Source: Paracoccus sp. S1E-3
GTDB lineage: Bacteria > Pseudomonadota > Alphaproteobacteria > Rhodobacterales > Rhodobacteraceae
DNA length: 64,000 nucleotides
Direction of reading: 5' to 3'
NCBI RefSeq assembly: GCF_013868135.1
Contig: NZ_JACEMU010000015.1
Coordinates: 1-64,000 of the forward strand
Shown here: positions 33,558 through 42,573 of the stretch, piece by piece
Layout: each line of letters begins with the position of its first letter
Numbering within the stretch: position 1 is the stretch's first letter
The notes under the pieces: model-generated
What the model saw: only the letters and a program-made list of their open reading frames with translations
Database searches by the model: none
Told to the model about the DNA's origin: nothing
Position numbers and translations under genes: made by a program

Positions 33558-34514
33558 TCAGGCGCCGAAGCCGGTGTTGACCGGCGTCTCGGCCGGCTGG
33601 CCCGCCAGCACGGCGGCGATGTTGCGGCGCTGCAGGGCGCCCATCTCGGCGCGGGTTTCAACTGTGGCGCTGCCGATATGGGGCAGCAGCAGGACATTCG
33701 GCAGCGCCAGCAGGCGCGGGTTCGGGTTCGGCTCGTTCAGCATCACATCCAGCGCCGCGCCGCGGATGCGACCGGCTTCCAGCGCCGCGATCAGCGCGTC
33801 CTCGTCCACGGTCGAACCGCGCGAGATGTTGACGACCACCGCATTGTCCGGCAGCGCCGCGATCACCTGTTCGGACACCAGCCCGGCGGTCTCGGCCCCG
33901 CCGACAAGCGCGATGACCAGAAAATCGCTGTTGGCCGCCAGCGCCTCGGGCGTTGGGTGCCAGGTCCAGCCTTCGGGCGTGTCCTTCGGCGCGCGCGACC
34001 AGTAATGGACCGGGCAGTTGAAACCGGCCATGCGCTGCGCGATCTGCTGGCCGATCCGGCCGAGGCCCAGAATCCCCACGCGTCGGCCCGAGACCTTATG
34101 CGCCAGCGGCAGCGCCGCCCCCCGCGCCCAGTCGCCATCGAGGACATATTGCGCCGCCGGCACGACCTCGCGCGCCTGCGCAAGGATCAGGGCGACCGCC
34201 AGATCGGCCACATCCTCGGTCAGCACGTCGGGCGTATTCGTCACCAGCACCTTGCGGGCATTGGCTGCGCTCACGTCGATGGCGTCATAACCCACGCCGA
34301 AATTCGCGATCACCTGCAGGTTCGGCAGCAGGTCCATCTGCGCCCCGCCAAGCGGATCATGGCCCTTGTAGGCAAGCGCACGGACGCTTTGACGGTCGGC
34401 TTCGGGCAGGGCGGCAAGCACCGACAGATCGGGCAGGGGCCGCGCGTCCAGTTCCTCTGCCAGAGCCGCGCTGTCGGTGTCGGTATAGGCGCCGATGGCG
34501 ATGGTCTGGCTCAT
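33558..34514 (-). CDS. D-2-hydroxyacid dehydrogenase (glyoxylate/hydroxypyruvate/2-ketogluconate reductase type)
   Basis: 318 aa. The NAD(P) motif is GRRVGILGLGRIGQQIA and the catalytic Arg, Glu and His are in VVNISRGSTVDEDALI, DVMLNEPNPNP and LLPHIGSATVETR. Its ATG overlaps the stop of the L-idonate dehydrogenase gene (ATGA). That pairing suggests reduction of a 2-keto acid in the idonate/2-ketogluconate route, though glyoxylate or hydroxypyruvate are possible. No membrane segments are present. Confidence 0.9.
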   Translation of the reverse strand: MSQTIAIGAYTDTDSAALAEELDARPLPDLSVLAALPEADRQSVRALAYKGHDPLGGAQMDLLPNLQVIANFGVGYDAIDVSAANARKVLVTNTPDVLTEDVADLAVALILAQAREVVPAAQYVLDGDWARGAALPLAHKVSGRRVGILGLGRIGQQIAQRMAGFNCPVHYWSRAPKDTPEGWTWHPTPEALAANSDFLVIALVGGAETAGLVSEQVIAALPDNAVVVNISRGSTVDEDALIAALEAGRIRGAALDVMLNEPNPNPRLLALPNVLLLPHIGSATVETRAEMGALQRRNIAAVLAGQPAETPVNTGFGA

Positions 34515-35596
34515 TGCTTGGGTTCCTCGGTCTGGTCGAAAACGATCTGCGCCTTGATGGCGCGGCTGCGGTCGGCGGCGACCTGAAACGCCTCCAATGC
34601 CCTGGACAGGGGCAGGCTGTGGGTGATGAGCGGGCGCACGTCGATCAGGCGCTTCTGCATCAGACTGACGGCGGTGGCGAATTCCTCGTGGAAGCGGAAG
34701 GCGCCGCGCAGGTCGATCTCGCGCGCCGTCAGCAGCCCCAGCGGAATGGTCATGTCGCCGCCGAGGCCAAGCTGCATGATGATCCCGCGCGGCCGCATCG
34801 CCGCGATCCCCGCATTCAGCGCCGCATTCGCGCCCGAACATTCATACATCACCCCGAAAGTGCCCTTGCCGGCGGCGAAAGGCGCCAGACCGGACGGATC
34901 GCGGGCGAGGTTCACGACCTCATCGGCGCCCAGCTGCCGCGCCAGCGCCAGGGTGAAATCCGACAGATCGGCGGCGACAATGCGGTCCGCGCCCGCCCGC
35001 CGCGCGGCCAGGATCGACAGCAGCCCGATCGGTCCGCAGCCCGTCACCAGCACGGATTTGCCCAGCATCCCCCCCGCCCGGCGGGTGGCGTGAAGGGCGA
35101 CGGACAGCGGCTCGGCCATCGCGGCCTCGCCCGGCGTCAGCCCGTCGGCGGGGACGCATTGGCGGGCATCGGCCAGCAGGTATTCGCGGAACGCGCCCTG
35201 AATATGCGGGAAGGGCATGGCGCTGCCGTAGAAGCGCATGTTCTCGCAATGATTGGGCAGCCCCTCAAGGCAATACTGGCAGCTGCGGCAGGGCCGCGAG
35301 GGCGAGACAGAGACCAGCTGGCCCGGATGCAGCCCTTCGACGCCCTCGCCAAGCGCCTCGACATGGGCCGAGACCTCGTGCCCGAGGATCATCGGCTCCT
35401 TCAGGCGCACGGTGCCGAAGCCGCCATGCTGGGCGTAATGCAGATCCGATCCGCAGATGCCGCCGGCGGCCAGCCGCAGCAGCACCTGCCCTGGCTGGGG
35501 TTCCGGCGGCGCGGGGCGATCCTCGATCCGCACATCCTGGGCGGCATGGACGACGACGGCTTTCATCTGTTCCGGCATGGACGACTCGCTTGACAT
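34511..35596 (-). CDS. idnD: L-idonate 5-dehydrogenase, zinc MDR family
   Basis: 361 aa. It oxidises L-idonate to 5-keto-D-gluconate with NAD(P). Zinc and fold motifs are GGICGSDLHYAQHGG (catalytic Cys), GHEVSAHVEALGEGV, and the four structural cysteines in CRSCQYCLEGLPNHCEN. The Rossmann site is VLVTGCGPIGLLSI. The long Met start at 35596 could be trimmed to MPEQ or MKAVV. The gene is divergent from gluconate 5-dehydrogenase, with a LacI-type operator between them, as in idn loci of other bacteria. Confidence 0.9.
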   Translation of the reverse strand: MSSESSMPEQMKAVVVHAAQDVRIEDRPAPPEPQPGQVLLRLAAGGICGSDLHYAQHGGFGTVRLKEPMILGHEVSAHVEALGEGVEGLHPGQLVSVSPSRPCRSCQYCLEGLPNHCENMRFYGSAMPFPHIQGAFREYLLADARQCVPADGLTPGEAAMAEPLSVALHATRRAGGMLGKSVLVTGCGPIGLLSILAARRAGADRIVAADLSDFTLALARQLGADEVVNLARDPSGLAPFAAGKGTFGVMYECSGANAALNAGIAAMRPRGIIMQLGLGGDMTIPLGLLTAREIDLRGAFRFHEEFATAVSLMQKRLIDVRPLITHSLPLSRALEAFQVAADRSRAIKAQIVFDQTEEPKQ

Positions 35597-35618
35597 GGCT
35601 TGTTAACGATAACATACA
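35590..35618 (+). promoter_or_regulatory. Promoter with GntR/IdnR-type LacI operator
   Basis: TTGACA at 35590-35595 is a perfect -35. TGTTAACGATAACA at 35601-35614 is a palindrome with TGTTA and TAACA arms, like E. coli GntR/IdnR sites, and lies in the promoter spacer; CATACA at 35613-35618 is a weak -10. It serves the gluconate 5-dehydrogenase arm and is close to the idnD start, so it may repress both. Confidence 0.8.
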
Positions 35619-35655
35619 GAAGCCAGAGGCGTTTGAAAAGCGGGGAGTTGAGGCG

Positions 35656-36429
35656 ATGTCTGAAGCCGGCGGCATGTTTGATCTGACGGGGCGGCGGGCG
35701 CTGGTGACCGGATCGACGCAGGGGATCGGCCTGGCGCTGGCGCGCGGGCTGGCGCAGGCGGGCGCCACGGTGGTGCTGAACGGGCGCGATGCGACCCGGC
35801 TGGCAACGGCTGCCGAGGCCTTGCGCGCCGAGGGCTTCGACGTCGAGACGCTGAGCTTCGACGCCACCGACCACGAGGCCGTGCGCGCCGCCGTCGACAC
35901 CTTCGAGGCCGGGACCGGCCCCATCGACATTCTGGTCAACAATGCCGGCATGCAGCACCGCGCGCCCTTGCAGGATTTCCCGGCCGAGGCCTTCGAGCGT
36001 CTGCTGCAGACCAATATCGCCAGCGTCTTCCATGTCGGGCAGGCGGTCGCGCGCCACATGATCGGGCGCGGGCGCGGCAAGATCATCAACATCGCCAGCG
36101 TGCAGACGGCCTTGGCCCGGCCCGGCATCGCGCCCTATACCGCGACCAAGGGGGCGGTGGGCAACCTGACCAAGGGCATGGCCACCGACTGGGCGCGGCT
36201 GGGGCTGAACTGCAACGCCATCGCGCCGGGCTATTTCGACACGCCGCTGAACGCCGCCCTCGTCGCCGATCCGGCCTTCAGCACCTGGCTGGAAGGGCGC
36301 ACCCCCGCCGGACGCTGGGGCAAGGTCGAGGAACTGGTCGGCGCCTGCGTCTTTCTGGCCTCGGATGCGTCCAGCTTCGTCAACGGGCATACGCTGTTCG
36401 TCGACGGCGGCATCTCGGTGTCGCTGTGA
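35656..36429 (+). CDS. gno: Gluconate 5-dehydrogenase, SDR family
   Basis: 257 aa from ATG 35656, preceded by GGGGAG; the frame extends 22 codons upstream over the operator and is not likely used. The SDR motifs are TGSTQGIG, NNAGMQHR and the catalytic YTATK; INIASVQ carries the Ser. The FDLTGRRALVTGSTQGIG and GMQHRAPLQDF features match 5-keto-gluconate reductases. It interconverts gluconate and 5-keto-gluconate. It overlaps the next gene by 4 bp (GTGA). Confidence 0.9.
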   Translation: MSEAGGMFDLTGRRALVTGSTQGIGLALARGLAQAGATVVLNGRDATRLATAAEALRAEGFDVETLSFDATDHEAVRAAVDTFEAGTGPIDILVNNAGMQHRAPLQDFPAEAFERLLQTNIASVFHVGQAVARHMIGRGRGKIINIASVQTALARPGIAPYTATKGAVGNLTKGMATDWARLGLNCNAIAPGYFDTPLNAALVADPAFSTWLEGRTPAGRWGKVEELVGACVFLASDASSFVNGHTLFVDGGISVSL

Positions 36430-37310
36430 CCCTCGCACTCATCGGCGCCGGGGCCATGGGCGGGGCCATCGGCGCGCGGCTCTGCGCCGTGGGACAGTCG
36501 CTGCGGGTTTTCGATCTGGACCCTGAAAAGGTCGCGGCGCTGGTGGCGCTCGGGGCCGAGGCCGCGCCCTCGGCCGCCGCTGCGGCGCGGGGGGCGGATG
36601 CGGTCATCCTCAGCCTGAACAGCCCGCGAATTGTCGAAGCGGCGGTGTTCGGCCCGCAGGGCGTGGCGGCGGGCGCGGCGCCGGGGACGCTGATCATCGA
36701 TATGTCCTCGATCGATCCCGCGGCCACCCGCGATCTGGCGGCACGGCCCGAAGCGGCGGGGCTCGCCTGGGTCGACAGCCCGCTCTCGGGCGGCGCGCCG
36801 AAGGCCGCGACCGGCGAATTGACGCTGATGCTGGGCGGGACCGCGGCCAATGTGGCCCGCGCCCGCGAGGTGCTGACCCATGTCGCCAGCAACATCACCC
36901 ATATGGGGCCGGTCGGGGCCGGGCAGGCGACCAAGCTGATCAACCAGGTCCTCTGCGGGCTGAACTTTCTGGCCGTGGCCGAGGCGACCGCGCTGGCCGA
37001 AGCCGCGGGCATCGCCGTCGACCGCATCCCGCAGGCCCTGCGCGGCGGGCGTGCCGACAGCGCCATCCTGCAGGAATACATGCCGCGCTATGCCGCACGC
37101 GATTACCGGCGCACCGGCCGGATCGACAATATGGTCAAGGATCTCGACGGCGCGCTGGCGGTGGCCCGCACGACGGCCACGCCGATGCCGCTGACCGCGG
37201 CCTGCGCCGAGGTGCACCGGATGCTGACCCGCGCCGGGCTGGGGGCCGAGGATCAGGCCGCGCTCATGGAATATTTCACCGCAACCCTGCCCATCCCGGA
37301 GGTATCCTGA
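36426..37310 (+). CDS. NAD(P)-dependent beta-hydroxyacid dehydrogenase (3-HIBDH family)
   Basis: 294 aa from a GTG that overlaps the previous stop. It has the N-terminal Rossmann GAGAMGGAIGARL, the substrate motif DSPLSGGAPKAATG, and the catalytic Lys in GAGQATKLINQVL. Family members act on 3-hydroxyisobutyrate, tartronate semialdehyde, 6-phosphogluconate-like or L-threonate substrates. In this sugar-acid operon a tartronate-semialdehyde or threonate-type reaction is likely, but it cannot be fixed from sequence alone. Confidence 0.88.
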   Translation: MTLALIGAGAMGGAIGARLCAVGQSLRVFDLDPEKVAALVALGAEAAPSAAAAARGADAVILSLNSPRIVEAAVFGPQGVAAGAAPGTLIIDMSSIDPAATRDLAARPEAAGLAWVDSPLSGGAPKAATGELTLMLGGTAANVARAREVLTHVASNITHMGPVGAGQATKLINQVLCGLNFLAVAEATALAEAAGIAVDRIPQALRGGRADSAILQEYMPRYAARDYRRTGRIDNMVKDLDGALAVARTTATPMPLTAACAEVHRMLTRAGLGAEDQAALMEYFTATLPIPEVS

Positions 37311-37642
37311 TGCTGACCCGTTACGCGATTTTCGAAGGCCATCTGTTGCCCGGTCAGGAAGACGCCTTCCGTCAGGCGGTGGTGAACGATCTGGTGCCGA
37401 TGTGGCGACAGTTCCCCGGCCAGACCGGGTTGCGCATCACCTTCGGCCAGGAACGCGACGAGGGAGCGCCCGAATATCCGCTGATCCTCGCCATCACCTA
37501 TCCCGACCGCCCGACGATGGAAGCGGCGCTGGAACACCCGATCCGGCTGTCCAGCCGCGCCGCCACACAGGCCGCCATTGCCGGCCGGTTCGACGGCAAA
37601 ATCCACCACCACGTCACGGAGATGCTGGATTTTCCCGCCTGA
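37310..37642 (+). CDS. Small alpha/beta-barrel (ABM-like) protein
   Basis: 110 aa. The ATG shares a base with the previous stop (TGATG), so it is coupled. A beta-alpha-beta pattern (LTRYAIFEGHLLPGQEDAF, PLILAITYPDRPTMEAAL) resembles dimeric ferredoxin-like proteins of the antibiotic-biosynthesis-monooxygenase or EthD type. The C-terminus has GKIHHHVTEML. Function is unknown; in sugar-acid operons such proteins may be mutarotase- or isomerase-like accessories, but nothing here proves it. Confidence 0.7.
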   Translation: MLTRYAIFEGHLLPGQEDAFRQAVVNDLVPMWRQFPGQTGLRITFGQERDEGAPEYPLILAITYPDRPTMEAALEHPIRLSSRAATQAAIAGRFDGKIHHHVTEMLDFPA

Positions 37643-37673
37643 TCGGCCCTATTCCTGCCCGGAAGGAGCCGGG

Positions 37674-38693
37674 ATGAATACGAAACCGACAATGAAGGAA
37701 GTGGCCGCTGCAGCGGGGGTGTCGGTGATGACGGTGTCGCGCGCGTTTCGCAGCGATGCCTCGATCAGCGATGCCACGCGCGAGCATATCCGCAAGACTG
37801 CGGATGATCTGGGCTATGTCTTCGATTCGGTCGCCTCGAACCTGCGCTCGCAGCGCAGCGGCTTTGTCGCGGTGACGATCCCCTCGATCAACAACGCCAA
37901 CTTCGCCGATACGGTGGCCGCGCTGACCTCGCGGCTGGACGCGGCCGGCCTGCAGGTGCTGCTGGGCCGCACCAATTACGACATGGCCGAGGAGGAGCGC
38001 CTGATCGGCCAGCTTCTGCGCCGCCAGCCCGAGGCGCTTGTCGTCACCGGCGGCCACCATACCGAGCGCGCCCGGCGGATGATGCAGAAGGCCGGCGTGC
38101 CGGTGGTCGAGACCTGGGACCTGCCCAAGGCGCCGCTGGGGCATGTGGTGGGCTTTTCCAACACCGATGTGATGCGGTTCATGGTCGCGCATCTGACGGC
38201 GCGGGGCTATCGCAGGATCGCCTTCATCGGCGGCGATTCCGCCTATGATACGCGTGGCGCCGACCGCCGCCGGGGCTTTGTCGCGGCGATGGAGGAACGC
38301 GGGCTGGACCCCTCGCGGCTGATCACGGTGGGGCGTCCGCCGGTGTCAATGCGCGAAGGCGCGGCGGCGATGGCGATCCTGCTGGACACGCTGCCCGATA
38401 CCGAGGCGGTGGTCGCGGTCGCCGATCCCGCCGCCTTCGGGGCGCTGACCGAATGCGCGCGGCGGGGGGTAAGGGTGCCCGATGACATCGCCATCGCGGG
38501 TTTCGGCAATTTCGAGATCTCGGGGGTGGCGGTTCCGGCGCTGACCAGCATTGACCCGTTTCCAGCCCGCATCGGCGAGCAGGCGGGCCAGCTGATCGCC
38601 GATCTGCTGCGCGGCGATGCCACGAAAAACGGCCCGACCCTGATCGAGGTCGAGCCGCAGCTGGTTGCCCGCGCCTCGACCGGCGCAGGATAG
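37674..38693 (+). CDS. LacI family regulator, GntR-like
   Basis: 339 aa from ATG 37674, preceded by AAGGAG at 5 bp. The N-terminal HTH is MKEVAAAAGVSVMTVSRAFR and the hinge SVASNLRSQRS; the remaining 275 residues form a periplasmic-binding-like effector domain. It resembles the gluconate regulators GntR and IdnR. Two near-identical palindromes (35601-35614 and 41551-41564) lie in the divergent promoters flanking the group, so this protein is the likely repressor of both arms and of the TRAP transporter. The inducer is probably gluconate, idonate or a related sugar acid. Confidence 0.9.
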   Translation: MNTKPTMKEVAAAAGVSVMTVSRAFRSDASISDATREHIRKTADDLGYVFDSVASNLRSQRSGFVAVTIPSINNANFADTVAALTSRLDAAGLQVLLGRTNYDMAEEERLIGQLLRRQPEALVVTGGHHTERARRMMQKAGVPVVETWDLPKAPLGHVVGFSNTDVMRFMVAHLTARGYRRIAFIGGDSAYDTRGADRRRGFVAAMEERGLDPSRLITVGRPPVSMREGAAAMAILLDTLPDTEAVVAVADPAAFGALTECARRGVRVPDDIAIAGFGNFEISGVAVPALTSIDPFPARIGEQAGQLIADLLRGDATKNGPTLIEVEPQLVARASTGAG

Positions 38694-38697
38694 GCGA

Positions 38698-39675
38698 TCA
38701 CTTGGCGGTTTCGAGAACCTGGTTCAGCAGCACGTCGCCGTTCTCGGCCACGTAATTGTCCCAGACCGGCTTGATCGCGGCCTGGAAGGCAGCGGCGTCG
38801 ACATCGCGGTTGACCTCCATCCCCTCGGCTTCCAGCCCGGCGATCATTTCTTCTTCCTTGGCCTGCACCAGCCCGCGCTGCAGGTCGATGGCGGCCTTGG
38901 CGGCCTCGGTCACGGCGGCCTGCTGTTCGGGGGTCAGGTTGTCGAACTTGGCCTTGTTCATGGTCAGCCCCAGCGCCGAATAGGCGTGCTGGGTCAGGCT
39001 GAGGTATTTCTGCACCTCGTTGAACTTGAAGGACACGACCACGCCGATGGGATGGTCCTGCGCATCGACGACGCCGGTTTCCAGCGCGGTATACAGCTCG
39101 GCCACCGGCAGTTGCTGCGGGTTGGCGCCCAGAAGTTCGAACATGTCGTTCAGCGCCTTGGAGTTGTTGACCCGCATCCGCAGGCCCTTCAGGTCGTCCG
39201 GCACCCGGATCGGGCCGCGATTATTGGTCATGTTGCGATAGCCGTTCTCGCCATAACCCAGCAGTTTCAGCCCATGGGTTTCCATCTGCTTGGCGACCTC
39301 CTGCCCCGGCGCGCCGTCCAGCACCTTATAGGCGACCTCGCGCGTCGGGAAGATGAAGGGCAGTTCGAACGCGCCGGCTTCGGGGACGAGGCCGGTATAG
39401 TTGTTCAGCCCGATCAGCGACACGTCGATGATGCCGGCACGGGTCCCGTCGATCATCTGCTGGTCATTGCCAAGCTGGCCGTTCGGGAAAATCTGGACGG
39501 TGACCTCGCCGCCGGTCTTTTCCTCCACCACGCGCTTGAACTCCAGCGCGAGGTTCTGCTGCAGATCGGTCTCGGGCACCGGATGGGCCAGCTTCAGCGT
39601 GGTCTGCGCCTGGGCGGCGAAGGCCGTCAGCGCCAGCACGGCCGCCAGTCCGGCGGTGCGGAAAAATGTGGTCAT
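38698..39675 (-). CDS. dctP: TRAP transporter solute-binding protein DctP
   Basis: 325 aa with a Sec signal peptide (MTTFFRTAGLAAVLALTAFA, AQA cleavage near residue 23). The mature protein begins QTTLKLAHPVPETDLQQNLA. The GLRMRVNNSK and GVVDAQDHPIGVV blocks, with the Arg that binds the carboxylate, define the DctP family. It captures a carboxylated substrate in the periplasm. The sugar-acid context and GntR-like operators suggest a hexonate or uronate. It is the third gene after dctQ and dctM. Confidence 0.93.
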   Translation of the reverse strand: MTTFFRTAGLAAVLALTAFAAQAQTTLKLAHPVPETDLQQNLALEFKRVVEEKTGGEVTVQIFPNGQLGNDQQMIDGTRAGIIDVSLIGLNNYTGLVPEAGAFELPFIFPTREVAYKVLDGAPGQEVAKQMETHGLKLLGYGENGYRNMTNNRGPIRVPDDLKGLRMRVNNSKALNDMFELLGANPQQLPVAELYTALETGVVDAQDHPIGVVVSFKFNEVQKYLSLTQHAYSALGLTMNKAKFDNLTPEQQAAVTEAAKAAIDLQRGLVQAKEEEMIAGLEAEGMEVNRDVDAAAFQAAIKPVWDNYVAENGDVLLNQVLETAK

Positions 39676-39705
39676 GGGGTCCTCCTTGTTGTCGTTTGTG
39701 TTGGA

Positions 39706-40989
39706 TTACTTGCCGGTCAGCAGCGCGAGCGGCACGGTAATGAGGCCGGGGATCAGGATGAACAGGCCCAGCAGGATCAGATAGGCGGTTACGAAGGGCA
39801 GGGTGCCACGCACCACTTTCGATACCGGCGCCTTGCCGACGCCGCAGACGACGTTCAGGACCGAGCCGACCGGCGGCGTGATCAGCCCGATGCAGGAGTT
39901 GATGATGAACATCAGCCCGAAATAGACCGGGTCGATGCCCGCCTGTTTCACCACCGGCAGCATCAGCGGCACCAGGATCAGGACCGAGGGCACAAGGTCC
40001 ATGACCATGCCGACCAGGAAGACCACGATCATGATCACCAGCATCAGCAGGCGCGGATTGTCGACCAGCCCGCCAAGCATCACCGCCAGCTGCTGCGGCA
40101 GTTGTGCGATGGTAATCAGCCAGGCCGCGACCATGGCCGACCCGACGAGGAACATCACCATCGCCGTCGACCGCCCGGCCGAGATCAGCGTGTGGAACAG
40201 CATCTTCCATGTCATCTCGCTGTAAACCAGCATCGAGATCACGATGGCATAGACGGCGGCGACGACGGCGGCTTCGGTCGGGGTGACGATCCCGGACCGG
40301 ATGCCGCCGATGATGAGGATCGGCATGATCAGCGCCCAGACCCCGTCGCGCAGCGCCGCCCAACGCTCGGCCGCGCTGGCGCGGGGGGCGACGGCCAGAT
40401 CCTCGTTGCGGGTGGTGATGGACCAGGTGATCATCAGCGCCGCGCCCATCATCAGGCCGGGCACGATGCCCCCGATGAACAGCTGCGCGATCGAGATATT
40501 GCCAGCCACGCCCAGCACGATCAGCGGCAGCGACGGCGGGATCACCGGCGCGATGATGCCGCCCGCCGCCAGCAGGCCCAGCGAACGCCCCTCGGGATAG
40601 CCCGATTGCTTCATCATCGGATAAAGGATCGACACCAACGCCGCCGCATCCGCCACCGCCGAGCCCGACAGCCCCGCCAGCAGCACCGAGGTGAAGATGG
40701 CGACATAGCCGAGGCCGCCCTTGCGGTGACCCAGCAGGCTGGTCGCCAGCCGCACGATGCGTTTGGACAGCCCGCCCGTGGCCATCACCTCGCCCGCGAC
40801 CAGGAAGAAGGGGATGGCCAGCAGCGGAAAGCTGTCGATGCCGTTGATGAGCGACTGCGCCATGATGTCGACGCTGAACGTGTCCAGCTGCAGCATCAGC
40901 GCGAGCGAGGACAGCAGCAGCGCGAAGGCCACCGGCAGGCCCAGCAGAATGGCCCCGATCAGGACCCCCAGAAACAGTGCCAGCGTCAT
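39706..40989 (-). CDS. dctM: TRAP transporter large permease DctM
   Basis: 427 aa, about 12 transmembrane helices, standard for the DctM family. It mediates sodium-coupled solute import. The IPFFLVAGEVMATGGLSKRI and ITPPVGSVLNVVCGVGK stretches are family hallmarks. Its ATG overlaps the dctQ stop (ATGA), and the binding-protein gene starts 30 bp after its stop. Confidence 0.94.
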   Translation of the reverse strand: MTLALFLGVLIGAILLGLPVAFALLLSSLALMLQLDTFSVDIMAQSLINGIDSFPLLAIPFFLVAGEVMATGGLSKRIVRLATSLLGHRKGGLGYVAIFTSVLLAGLSGSAVADAAALVSILYPMMKQSGYPEGRSLGLLAAGGIIAPVIPPSLPLIVLGVAGNISIAQLFIGGIVPGLMMGAALMITWSITTRNEDLAVAPRASAAERWAALRDGVWALIMPILIIGGIRSGIVTPTEAAVVAAVYAIVISMLVYSEMTWKMLFHTLISAGRSTAMVMFLVGSAMVAAWLITIAQLPQQLAVMLGGLVDNPRLLMLVIMIVVFLVGMVMDLVPSVLILVPLMLPVVKQAGIDPVYFGLMFIINSCIGLITPPVGSVLNVVCGVGKAPVSKVVRGTLPFVTAYLILLGLFILIPGLITVPLALLTGK

Positions 40990-41477
40990 TCGATCGGCCT
41001 TTCAGCATGGGCGGCATGGGGCGGCGGGGTCAGCAGCTGGCCGATGGCCACGACGATCATCAGGCCGCCCCCGACCACACCGGCCAGATAGAACAGGGCT
41101 GTGGGAAGACCCGTGACCTGGCTGATATTCACCCAGTTCAGCATCATCTGCCGCCAGCAGCCGATCACGAACATCGCCAGCAGTCCGATGATGACCAACC
41201 GTGTCAGCACCCAAAGAGGGCGCAGCGCGCCGGGCAGAAAGGTCTCGACCAGTTCGGTGACGGCCAGATGTTCGTTGCTGCGCAGCGCCAGCGCCGAGCC
41301 GAGCATGGCGATCCAGACGAAGGCTAGCCGCGACAGTTCGATCCCCCAGCGCAGGCCCGAATCGAAGCCATAGCGCATCACGACGTTGGTGAAGACCATG
41401 ACGATCATGCCGGCCAGAAGAAGCGCCAGAAGCGCCTCGATCAGGACCCAGATCACGGCGGTGCCGCGTGTGACCAT
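40986..41477 (-). CDS. dctQ: TRAP transporter small permease DctQ
   Basis: 163 aa, four hydrophobic helices. The WGIELSRLAFVWIAMLGSAL segment and the following basic/acidic pair are typical of DctQ. First gene of the transporter operon; its promoter lies in the 125-bp divergent region with the 41551 operator. It overlaps dctM by 4 bp. Confidence 0.92.
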   Translation of the reverse strand: MVTRGTAVIWVLIEALLALLLAGMIVMVFTNVVMRYGFDSGLRWGIELSRLAFVWIAMLGSALALRSNEHLAVTELVETFLPGALRPLWVLTRLVIIGLLAMFVIGCWRQMMLNWVNISQVTGLPTALFYLAGVVGGGLMIVVAIGQLLTPPPHAAHAERPIE

Positions 41478-41550
41478 CTGCCGATTCCTCCCGTGGTTGC
41501 CGGATGCTCGGGCCAGGAAATGACTTGCCCGAATCCTCCTCCTCGCATAA

Positions 41551-41564
41551 TGATAACGTTAACA
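41551..41564. promoter_or_regulatory. Second GntR/IdnR-type operator
   Basis: TGATAACGTTAACA. Its reverse complement, TGTTAACGTTATCA, matches the 35601-35614 site at 12 of 14 positions. It lies in the divergent region between the TRAP operon and the SDR gene, so it could repress both. Confidence 0.8.
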
Positions 41565-41602
41565 TTCCGACGCGTCAACGCGGGATGATGAAGGGGGAGA
41601 AG

Positions 41603-42340
41603 ATGGCGGAAACGATCCTGATCACGGGCGCCGGCAGCGGCATCGGGCGCGAAACGGCGCGGCTGTTTCTTGAAAACGGCTGGAATGTCGCGCTGGCAGG
41701 CCGGCGCGCCGCCGCGCTGGAGGAGACGGCACAGGGCCATGGCCGCGCGCTGGTGCTTCCAGTCGATGTCACCGACGCCGAGGCGATCGGGGCAGCGGTC
41801 ACCGAAAGCGCGGTGCGTTTCGGGCGGCTGGACGTCCTGTTCAACAATGCCGGTATCTCGCTGCCCACCGCCATGATCGACGAGATCGCCGTCGCCGACT
41901 GGCTGGCGCTGGCGAATGTGAATATCACCGGCATGTTCCTGACCGCGCGGGCGGCCTTTGGGCAAATGCGCCGGCAGACCCCGCAGGGCGGCCGGATCAT
42001 CAACAATGGTTCGATCTCGGCGCAGGTGCCGCGCTATGGCTCGGCGGCTTACACGATGTCGAAGCACGCGGTGACCGGGCTGACCCGGTCGCTGTCGCTG
42101 GACGGGCGCGCCTTCGACATCGCCTGCGGCCAGATCGACATCGGCAATGCGATGACCGACATGGCCGAGAAGATGACCCGCGGCGTGCCGCAGGCCGACG
42201 GCCAGTTGCGGATCGAGCCGGTGATGCCCGCCGCCGAGGTCGCCCGCGCCGTCTGGCACATGGCGACGCTGCCCGGCGGGACGAATGTGCAGTTCATGAC
42301 GGTGATGGCCACGGCGATGCCCTATATCGGGCGCGGCTGA
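41603..42340 (+). CDS. Short-chain dehydrogenase/reductase
   Basis: 245 aa from ATG 41603, with AGGGGGAG upstream; an upstream in-frame ATG at 41585 is possible. Motifs are TGAGSGIG, NNAGISLP, a Ser in NNGSISAQ and the YTMSK catalytic pair. It oxidises or reduces an alcohol with NAD(P). The substrate is unknown, but the shared operator with the TRAP importer suggests the imported sugar acid or a product. No partner gene follows within 230 bp. Confidence 0.88.
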   Translation: MAETILITGAGSGIGRETARLFLENGWNVALAGRRAAALEETAQGHGRALVLPVDVTDAEAIGAAVTESAVRFGRLDVLFNNAGISLPTAMIDEIAVADWLALANVNITGMFLTARAAFGQMRRQTPQGGRIINNGSISAQVPRYGSAAYTMSKHAVTGLTRSLSLDGRAFDIACGQIDIGNAMTDMAEKMTRGVPQADGQLRIEPVMPAAEVARAVWHMATLPGGTNVQFMTVMATAMPYIGRG

Positions 42341-42573
42341 CGCCGCGTGCCGCCGGGGTGACGCTGCGGCATGACCGGGCGCGGATCGCGACAGCACGCC
42401 ATGGCCGCGATATGAAGGTGCTGGAAGCGCATCGCTGCCCGCTGGCCGGTCCCCGGCCCATGGCGCGACCGCGCAGCAGGAGGAGTTGGCATGATTCACG
42501 GACCCGAAGGCGGCCCTGCCGCCGAACGCAGCCTGCCCGGTGCAGCGATTCCCACCGGCGCAGGGGGCGGATC

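Noticed and set aside
42358..42573. N-terminal extension of the acyl-CoA ligase frame
   Set aside because: Arg/Pro-rich sequence without family similarity; the ligase begins at MLNLSSLLED (42574).
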